From Homarus americanus (lineage: Eukaryota; Arthropoda; Malacostraca; Decapoda; Nephropidae): a DNA stretch of 64,000 nucleotides. Below, piece after piece: positions 56,324 to 64,000 of the stretch. The DNA is taken from assembly GCF_018991925.1 (NCBI RefSeq), contig NW_024735503.1, forward strand, positions 3,761,253 through 3,825,252. The letters are read 5' to 3'. How positions within the stretch are numbered: the first letter of the stretch is position 1; every line of letters begins with the position of its first letter. The notes below the pieces were generated by a model that searched no databases, was not told where the DNA came from, and worked only from the letters and a program-made list of their open reading frames with translations. The translations under genes were made by a program, and so were the position numbers.

Positions 56324-56953
56324 AACGGCCTCGGATGTATTATATGTCCAACAGGGATCATATACGAAACAATGGCACCGATGCGGCCTGATTAATGTGC
56401 CCCACGGCTTCGTTGGGCCAGACCCCAGACCCGCCATGTGTCTGGCTACCCCACAATAACAACAGTCGAGCCCCAGTGCTCCACCCTGGGTTACTCCTTG
56501 GAAGTGTATGTCCACAGAGAGGGTTGTAACATGTATGTTAGGGATAATTAGATGGAAATAATTATCCCAGGTTGGGTAGTGGACCCCTGTATATGCTAGT
56601 TTAATTATTAACGAGTATGTTGAGTAAGTACTGAGGTTGCACTAAGCCCAGGAGTTGAGCCTGGTAGTTAAATGATTAATACAATATCTTTCCCCATTGA
56701 TTGCACATTAATAAACTTGTTTTTATAATACTTTAGGTGTATTCATTTCTCCCACAGTATTTTACCCTTATTTCCATCCAAGTGACTTGATATCAGAATT
56801 ACCATACTCACGTGCCTAGACCCTCGACCATGCTACCAAAAGAATGTCCATGCTACCAAAAGACTAGGTGACGAAACTGAGTAAGAGTAAGACTAAGAGA
56901 AGTAAGTAAGATGAGGGTGGTGTAGATACAGAGAGGAAACCCGCCCCCTCACA
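56321..56953 (+). mobile_element. Element X copy 1, right part
   Basis: From AACAACGGCCTC onward it matches copy 2 (15670-16310 inverted) through GGTAGTGGACCC, AATAAACTTGTTTTT and CATGCTACCAAAAGAATGTC, ending CGCCCCCTCACA. Directly after comes TTGGCGGCAGC, which resembles a primer-binding site, so this may be the 5' LTR of a larger element. The phrase ACCCGCCCCCTCACAT is repeated at 56939 and 56978. Confidence 0.75.
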
Positions 56954-57054
56954 TTGGCGGCAGCTTGTTTGTTGTTACCCGCCCCCTCACATCGTCATCA
57001 ACAGGTAAGTCACATTAATTTGTCAGCATAGCCCATGTCGTTCTTATACTATTG

Positions 57055-57579
57055 CAGGGTGTCCCATGAGTGACAGCAGATATTTGTAGAGGTGAGAGAA
57101 TGTGTGATATTGAGCCACCACATCTCTAGCTCCATCCATGTCCCTGTATCTATAATAAAAAGTGTAACCCTACTCAGAAAAAATAATGAATGGGCCCTCC
57201 AAACAAATTAAAGATCAGGTGCACCCCACCCAAATAGGGATGGGCTCGCCATTTCCTTTCGCCTTCTTTTCTCCACATCCTTTCCGCCCTCCCATCTCCC
57301 CAGTCACCCCAACCTACCACCCAATACCATGCAGTGGGCAGAAGGCCACCCACATTCTTTCACTACATAACCTTCTTCCCCATTTCTTATATTTCGCTAT
57401 CGTTATCGGTATCTCCCGCCTCGACTCCGCCATTTGTAATGGTTGCCTTGCTTAATTTGTAAAATCCACCTAACGGCTAAACGTAAACCGAAAAATCCAT
57501 ATATGTACAGAAGTTTTATACTCAGAATCACATATTCTTTCACCTCTACAAATATCTGCTGTAATTAGTGGGACACCCT
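57055..57579. mobile_element. MITE with GGGTGTCCC inverted ends
   Basis: CAGGGTGTCCCATGAGTGAC at the left; inverted at the right as AGGGTGTCCCACTAATTAC. Arms of about 70-80 bases share GCAGATATTTGTAGAGGTGA. The 370-base interior is C/T-rich with no coding. Superfamily likely Tc1/mariner-like, by the ends only. Confidence 0.65.
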
Positions 57580-57939
57580 ATTATAATTATATGACAGTTG
57601 TTATATGAGCTCCTGAGTTAACTTCACCATAAAAATATGGTGTTTGATGTGCTATGCGTTTGCCGCACGTTACCTTACTCGGTTATGTTACACCCCCAGT
57701 TGCCACCTGGGAGTTTGGGTTGGGTGATGTAGTATTTTGAGCAGAAATGGAATTCAGAACGACTCAATGAACATGAAGAAAAACGTTTTAATATAACGAA
57801 TCCTAACGGAATGTAACCTATTACACTTATATGCAATCTGAGACGTACATGTCACAGCTGAAAATTGTCAAAGAAATATGTAAAGCAATGGAAAACCATA
57901 TATTTTGATTATCGGCGTGGCTAACTACCGATAAACAAT

Positions 57940-58243
57940 TAATATTTGACGATTGGCAAAAGTCCTGGGAAAATGAACCAACAAGTCATAAGCTAAAAAT
58001 GATCAAATCATCAGTTTATCCTTGGTCACCATCAAAACAATCCTCTCGACATCACGAAACTATTCTGAATCGTCTAAGAATTGGGCATACGCGATTGACG
58101 CATGGCCAACTCATGTCTTCCCCTAATGGAGACCCACCAATATGCTCCAACTGCCGAACACAAATAACAGTCCAACATATTCTCATTGAACGCCCTATTT
58201 ATAATCGGTATCGGACAATATGCTTCACTAACCCTACAATGTA
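57940..58243 (+). pseudogene. LINE ORF2 C-terminal tail, copy 2
   Basis: DDWQKSWENEPTSHKLKMIK, then ETILNRLRIGHTRLTHGQLM and CSNCRTQITVQHILIERP. This is the conserved zinc-containing tail of I/Jockey-type ORF2 proteins (RLRIGHT..TH..L....P.C..C....TV.HIL..CP); the last Cys is Arg here. It ends in a stop at 58243. The inverted copy 1 is at 39395-39870. 57580-57939 is unassigned. Confidence 0.8.
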
Positions 58244-58689
58244 AGATATTTTAGCAGAGACCCCAAAATTTTCCCTAAGTTCAGTTTTAACCTTTTTAAA
58301 ATACTGTTATCTCCTCCAAACAATATAACACTAAATTATAGAAACAGAAATATATGTTAACTAATCCCTCTGGTCAGCCCTAGGAGAGACTCAAATGGGT
58401 GTCAGTGGTCTGGTTAAACTAAATCTTGATGATGATGATGATTATCGGCGAATGTTCACTCTACAGTCGCAGGGCTGTGGAGGTTTGGGGGAGGGGGGGA
58501 GGATAATTTGCAGTTTACTATGAATACATGAAATAGGAAGGGTTTCTAAACAGTTGATCCAAAAGATTTAATAGAAACGTTATGTCAGAGTAATAATACT
58601 TAACCTAGGTGTTACTAATACCATTAATTTACTCTAGTATATAAAGCGTGCATCAGTTACCACAACATAATATTACTCTGCCATTTTCA

Positions 58690-59790
58690 GAGTATGCTCG
58701 CAGGACGAGCAGCAAATCTGTCGGCAGTGACCCTGAGCGAGGCCGCCAAATCATCGATGTGGGAGAGCTGGGACAACTTGTGCCGTGAACACGCTGTCGA
58801 AGTGGAGAGGGAGCAACCAAGACGATTAGGAGGTGGATCCGCCGGTGGAGGAAGAGGGCCTGCGGGAGACGAAACTGAAGCGGTAGGCCACGAGTAACAT
58901 CGGTGCAAGGAGGGTAGCCATGATCGTGGCAGCGCAACGGCAACCAGTGGCATCAGTGAGCATACAAGAAATCTGGGCTTCAACTGCCATTACATAACGA
59001 CGAGACGCCGACTTCATGAAGCCGATCGACTGCCATATTCCAGCTCACAAAGGGTGCTAACACCTACCACAAGGGGTGTCGTCTCGGCTTTGCATTGGAA
59101 CACCTTCCACATAGTGAGAAGATTACTGGAGCATTGAGGCTTACCGATGAGACGGTGTTCAGGTCAGTGGTTTGTAAGCAAAGGCAGTGCTGACGGCCCA
59201 ACACACGCTACCATGAGAAACACATTCAGCATCTGCAGTGAGTGGCAGGGTGTCAGTGCTGGCCCTGGGGTGGATAGGGCACGGGCCAGGCAGAATTGGT
59301 TAAGATCAATGCACATCCTGGAGCAAGTCCCACTCCCTACAGTCTGCTATGGTTCCAGACCTCACACTATCGTAGGCTGGTTCATGACAACAGTTCCATT
59401 CATACCGTGCAAATATAGTGAAGGACTACCCAGGATCACCTTGGAAATTGGAGGTCATCGACTGGCCAACACCAGGGGATGTGATATTAATCTGATTGAA
59501 CATATTTGGGCCATGATGAAACGTGATTGGGATATTAGGGGAGCAGCGAACCCAGTAATTAGGAGGCCAAAGCTATTTAATGGTGAGAGTATGCCGACGA
59601 CCAGGGTGTGCCTGAAGTTGGTCGACTCCATCCTCAATCGCCTTTGATGAAGTTCTGAATGCAATGGGTGGCTGGACCAAATACTAAGATGTGTGTATTG
59701 GTGTATTGTTTGATTTTAGTATTGTTGTAAATACAATTAATATAAATATATTAACTCACCCACATTGTTATCTTAAACCATGTCCTACGA
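58690..59790 (+). mobile_element. Tc1-like transposon relic, copy 2
   Basis: Transposase pieces in several frames. The best is 59147-59647, with CDINLIEHIWAMMKRDWD (relative of the NPIEHVW box) and LVDSILNRL, then a shifted NAMGGWTKY end. A DNA-binding region (AAKSSMWESWDNLC near 58745) is weak. The 3' flank TTAATATAAATATATTAACT is shared with copy 1. No intact TIR seen. 59791-59985 has no call. Confidence 0.75.
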
Positions 59791-59989
59791 TATCTTGCTA
59801 TATCGCATGAAAAATTCATAACAGCAACTTAACAGCCACACCATGTATTGTGTGGAATACAATGATTCAGGAATGATGACGTCAGGAATGTGTTGTGTTA
59901 TTATAACACAATATTATATAGTTACATTATACATACATTCTCGCCCCTATACCATAGCAAAAGTCTTGAGCGACTCAGGATCCCTGCTC

Positions 59990-60980
59990 TGAGCGTCGAG
60001 GGCTTAATCACTGGGGGAGGATATGAGGACTCAGCACTGGTGACGGGTCAGCGGAATGCGGGCGGAGAAACGGTGGTTCCTCCACCACACCCGACCGCTG
60101 GGTACCTCACCTGGTAGTCCCATGACCTGCCGAGTCCTGATGACTACGCCCACTTTGTCCCAACGAGGCGGTCGGGTCCTGAACACGTGACTTGGGTGCT
60201 CACACTTAACCTGGGGAGAGGACGGCGTGGGTCGTTGTGGCAGGCCACGACGTCTTGAATACGTTCGATGGCTCGGCGATCAAAATCCTTCAATCTTGGC
60301 CTGCCACTCCTTGGAGATGATTGAGGGTGGCGGTGGACACAAGAATGGAGGTGGGGGCGTCCATACAAGACCCGGGCAGGGAGCGTCCGGTGTACTAATT
60401 GGGTGCTGCGCGGAGCTCTGGCGAGCATTCCCTGGTCGAAGGCTCAAGAGTCATTGAGCCTCCCAGAAACGCTAATTTTGAGGATGAGGTGCTTCCAGGA
60501 GATTTGACAGCAGCCTTTAGCGTGGCCGTTGGACTGTGGGTAATGAGGCGGTGACAACACATGCTGGACTCCCCCATCGGTCGAGGAACGCAGCAAGTCC
60601 CGGCTTAGAATCCGGGGCCCTCTGTTGTTCGCAGGCGTACAGAAACGCCCACGCACGGAAGTAGTGACGGAACTGGTTGATGGTGGCGGGCAGATGTCGC
60701 ATTACCGCACTTGATGACAACTGGCTGAACCCAAGAGACGGTCGACGATAACCAGGAAGGACTCTCCTGACACAGAAAGTCGGCCGACACACAGACTCAA
60801 AGGGGCGGGTGGGGTTGTCGTTGCTCATGAAGGGTTCCTGCTGCCGGCTGGGCCAGGCATTCTGGCGGGCCATACGCCTGGACAGCATTGGAGATGCCGT
60901 GGCCGATGCCAGGCTGGAACACAGTCTCTTGCACGTTGCTTGCGGCCTTGACTCCACGGTGACTGTCAGGAGGCGAGCCA
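59990..60980 (-). pseudogene. Gypsy G4 integrase
   Basis: Minus strand in shifted frames: NDNPTRPFESV, SADFLCQESPSWL (first catalytic Asp region), VVIKCGNATSA, then LRTTEGPGF, where active integrases have TDGGPxF, so the second catalytic Asp is lost. Then VQHVLSPPHYPQSNGHAKG. The C-terminal part reads LPARVLYGRP, RPLPRLSVSTQV, GTKWA and DYQVRYPAVG, the post-core region typical of this Gypsy group. At least four indels. It is joined to the protease remnant with RT and RNase H missing. Confidence 0.8.
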
Positions 60981-61089
60981 AGGCGTGGGGACGAAGAGCA
61001 GGACAACTACCGAAGGAGAGGTGTCACTGGCCAGAGGTAGGGGTAGGGCAGCAGGGTAGTTGCTGCTCCCTTCGTGCAACTTGTTGGCG

Positions 61090-62690
61090 TATTTACCGAG
61101 AATCGGTGTGTTGGGAAGTCCTGGAGATGATGGCCAATCCTTGGCAATGTCTGCAGGACAGCAAAGGAGTCGGGACACCATGCACGTCAATCCAGGCTTG
61201 ACACGACCTGTTAAAGGCAGACATGTGCATAGAGGAACCTAGGGCTAGCCCAGAACCATCTGCGACGCGGAGGTCCTTAAAGGCGGTCCTTGAGAGCCCC
61301 ACATTACAAATGCTGGGGACCGATGACCGTAGCCTCAGCGCTGGTGTCGGGCAGCATCTCGAGACAGGATGACACACACTGCCGTAGGTCACGATGACGC
61401 TGACGTGCTGGGGAACTTTGGTCCTGGGACTTGGTGAGCACACCTCCTATTATGGGTCGGGTTGTCCAGGGTCGTCGTGCTCTGACGGCGACTGTGGGCG
61501 GCCCTCACTGGTGGAAGGGCGCTGCTGCTTTCCGTCGACGCTGTCCCTAAGGTTTGTTGGTTGGACAAATTTGTCGTAGTGGCCCAGACGACCACACACA
61601 TTGCACTGGACGCTGCTTTGGCTGGGCAATCGCACTGTGGGTGACCAGGCCCTGTGTCACAACTGTCGCAGTGTAGACTGGCACCTGGACACACCTGTGT
61701 TCCGTGCTGCCTACCACAGTTGTTGCAAAGGGAGCCGGGCGTGGGCATGGTGGGCATAGGCGTTGGGGGGCAGACTCTTGCCTTCTGTATTGGGACATAA
61801 CCCTGCACGGCTGTAGGGGAGCGCGGATGGCAGGTAGCACACCTGGCAGCCTCGTAGGAGCGACATATTGTCAACACATCCTTAAGAGGAGAGAAGAGTC
61901 GAAGGAGAGGCGTTGACAAGCTCCTCATCCTAACACCCATCAGGATCACCTGCTTCAATCCGGGTCTCCTCACTGTTGGTGATTACCGGGGACATATGTC
62001 TATCTCTTCCGAGGTCTTGAGTCGCACGTGAGAAATCATCAAAGTCTCTGCCTCCATCTGCCTGGCCAGTTAAACACTTCCTCCTGCGGAGAACTTCATT
62101 CCGCTGACCTGATGTGTCGTTCTAGAACATCCAGTACCTTCAGACAACAAAGACGACGGGGCACTTGCAACGTATGTTCCAACACATGCATTCCCAAAGA
62201 CAGGCACACATACGTAGCTGAATGAGTTATTTGGCTGTGGCAAGATTCTGAGATCCACCATTGTAGCATAATCAGTCCACCGTCGCCGCCACTCACGAAG
62301 TCTGGAAAGTCTCATCAGGGCGTTGACGAGGTATCTGGAGCCAGTCGGTACCTGAGTAGTGGAAGGGCCAAGGGCTTGATTAATAGCAGTGAGGCATAGA
62401 TATCGTGCCGCAAACCGTTCGTTATTCTCTCATTCCCTTTGGTGGTCCTCAGTATGTCTTTTCGCTTTCGTCTCTGACGCTCTCTCCTCCCTCATAAGTT
62501 TATCAGAGCAATTATCCTGAGGACAAGGCTGAGGGTCGAAAGGCAGGGCCAGGGTGGGGCGTCGCGCACTGACTGGTCATCCATCTCTGTAGAGCCGTCA
62601 TCTGTCTGATTCATCCGGGCGCTAGGGACACCGCTGCGTGAGGTCTGGGGCATAATTATTTTATCTGTATTAGCATTCAAATCAGTGTTG
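61090..62690 (-). pseudogene. Gypsy G4 gag and protease remnant
   Basis: Minus strand. The gag N-terminus probably starts near 62655 (PQTSRSGVPSARMNQTDDGS). Knuckle region at 61740-61560: CNNCGRQHGTQVC, LHCDSCDTGPGHPQCDC, and in another frame VQCNVCGRLGHYDK. The protease follows as LPDTSAEATVIGP (near 61340, active site DTSA) and LRVADGSGLALGSS (near 61275). RT is not recognisable between 61090 and 60980. Neither LTR was identified. Confidence 0.72.
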
Positions 62691-62761
62691 ACCGGTCAGC
62701 CCGTCGTATCAACGAGATTCCGAGACAACAAAAATTTTATTGAATACATTGGTAGATAGTA

Positions 62762-62943
<182 letters not shown>

Positions 62944-63184
62944 GAAGAAAGCGACCACGGTCAGTGTGTTCGTGCGTGGGTTGGTGTGTGTAGGCGCGGT
63001 GGAGCGTGAGGGGGATGTGAGGCGGTAAGAGCAGTTGGGGTGAGTTACCTGAGGTAGCCTGGGGATTTGTCGCGCTGACGCACCACTCTTCAATAAATGC
63101 CCTTACACTAGCGTAGCTGGGGGGCAGTCCGCCCCGGTGGCACATGGGGGCGGCACTTTTGGGTCTGCTCATCACCCGTATCTA

Positions 63185-63350
63185 CTACTGGAGACGTTAA
63201 TCCATCCCTTTGTATCGGCGGCAAGTTAATCCTTGTCGTGTCTGACCTAACACCTGACCCACATCATCACGGCCACGTCATGAGCTACACCCTTGCTCAT
63301 GAGGATTAACTTGCAGCCGATACAAAGGGATGGATTAACGTCTCCAGTAG
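63185..63350. repeat. Nearly perfect 49-bp inverted repeat
   Basis: Left arm 63185-63233, right arm 63302-63350, 68-base loop. The arms are inverse complements with one mismatch (GGCGGCAAG against GGCTGCAAG). They begin CTACTGGAGACGTTAATCCA. Confidence 0.95.
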
Positions 63351-63718
63351 CTGCAAAACCATGCAGTCTCGGGTCATATCACTTCATGTACAGCCGACCA
63401 ATCCACCAGTTACAAGCAATTCACTTCAGTTCTGCACAAGTCTCCATCGTGACAAGACGAGGGGAGGCTAGACGATTTTTAAGTTCTCTTGTGTTTTCGA
63501 TCCAGTTATTTACTTCGTTGGAAGACATAATACTGTAAGGTAAGAAATATTAAGTATTGGTCTAATTTTTACACTTTTTTACTTTTTCCCTATCCTATAT
63601 GTCGTTTTTTATTTTGTTTAACTGTTACTTTTAAAGTTTAAGTATGTTTGGTGTGTATTTAAGCATACTATATTTGAGTATGTGAAAGTACAGTAATATT
63701 ATAATGGTACACAAACTA

Positions 63719-63722
<4 letters not shown>

Positions 63723-63797
<75 letters not shown>
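63723..63797. repeat. (AT)n microsatellite
   Basis: About 75 bases of AT repeats inside the small TIR element. Confidence 0.97.
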
Positions 63798-63799
<2 letters not shown>

Positions 63800-64000
63800 T
63801 GAGTCACTGTGCAATATGTATTTTTTGTGGGGGCACGGGGGTGCACACTCAAGGGCGCCCAGGCGCCACCTCTAGCTACGCCACTGTATATCAGCCTTCT
63901 TAGGGAATCCTGTAAAACAAGGACACACTTTAACACTACACACACACGAGGGGCACTTAAAGACACTTCACAGAAATTGTGGTCACTGCACACTGCTCAA

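Larger units (their letters stand above)
63106..63885. mobile_element. Small TIR element with CACTAGCGTAGCT ends
   Basis: Left end after TA: CACTAGCGTAGCTGGGGGGC. Right end inverted, also before TA: CAGTGGCGTAGCTAGAGGTGG. TA on both sides is in keeping with a 2-bp target duplication. The interior holds the 49-bp inverted repeat and a (TA)n array. No coding. CAGTGGCGTAGC-type ends occur on several DNA transposon groups, so I do not name a superfamily. Confidence 0.6.

Noticed and set aside
59147..59647. Intact Tc1 transposase of 166 codons
   Set aside because: Only the C-terminal block is in frame; upstream catalytic blocks are frameshifted or unrecognisable, so it is a relic.

Overview
This is eukaryotic genomic DNA from an arthropod, most likely a decapod crustacean. 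That is an inference from its content: tRNA-derived SINE pieces, CR1-like and Jockey-like LINEs, Ty3/Gypsy elements, very long (TA)n arrays, AT-rich intron-like filler and GT-AG splice sites. No bacterial gene, rRNA gene or CRISPR array is present. A 100-base run of N (1870-1969) marks an assembly gap.

Only two stretches look like host protein-coding sequence: a splice-acceptor-bounded exon at 2226 and an acceptor/donor-bounded exon at 7345, both on +. Together they resemble the two conserved halves of the C-terminal ALMS motif found in ALMS1/CEP295-type centrosomal proteins. The 5 kb between them holds pogo/Tigger-like TIR elements, one carrying three copies of a long hairpin repeat. An intronless Myb/SANT-like ORF lies at 10.7-11.5 kb.

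9.1-26.1 kb is a nested stack of elements. A minus-strand CR1-like LINE (EN at 17.9-18.3 kb, first half of RT at 12.6-13.4 kb) is split by a 4.5 kb Gypsy element (G1, 13451-17914, 5-bp target duplication CCACC). An RT second half lies at 9.1-10.4 kb. G1 has lost RNase H and most of integrase and holds a solo-LTR-like element X in their place. A second copy of the same Gypsy family (G2, 18.5-26.1 kb) is interrupted by element Z. Its 3' LTR is split by a non-autonomous LTR element R, whose own 3' LTR contains an antisense solo LTR of a related family, R2.

28.9-37.1 kb holds a Jockey-like LINE tail, then an R2 element (whose internal region is nearly the same as that of R although its LTRs differ) with a 1.45 kb insertion and a 25-bp minisatellite. 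Next come a 3.2 kb TIR-bounded element with a degenerate gene of a family I cannot place in a named superfamily, and a LINE ORF1 with the start of EN. 37-44.9 kb has a Tc1-like relic, a LINE tail, repeat Y, a palindromic repeat whose left arm carries a hAT element (itself carrying Z), a Gypsy protease-RT fragment and another LINE ORF1. 45-49.4 kb is satellites and (TA)n arrays.

49.4-63.9 kb contains a LINE EN fragment and repeat Y. Element X follows, split by a nearly full-length Jockey-like LINE (51.1-56.3 kb; poly-A tail, 12-bp target duplication). Then come a TIR MITE, a second copy of the LINE-tail plus Tc1 pair in inverted orientation, a decayed Gypsy (G4) on the minus strand, and a small TIR element carrying a nearly perfect 49-bp inverted repeat and a (TA)n array. 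Nothing here works as a pathway. The window is a record of successive insertions around remnants of one host gene. Alignments were made by eye, so boundaries without target duplications are approximate.
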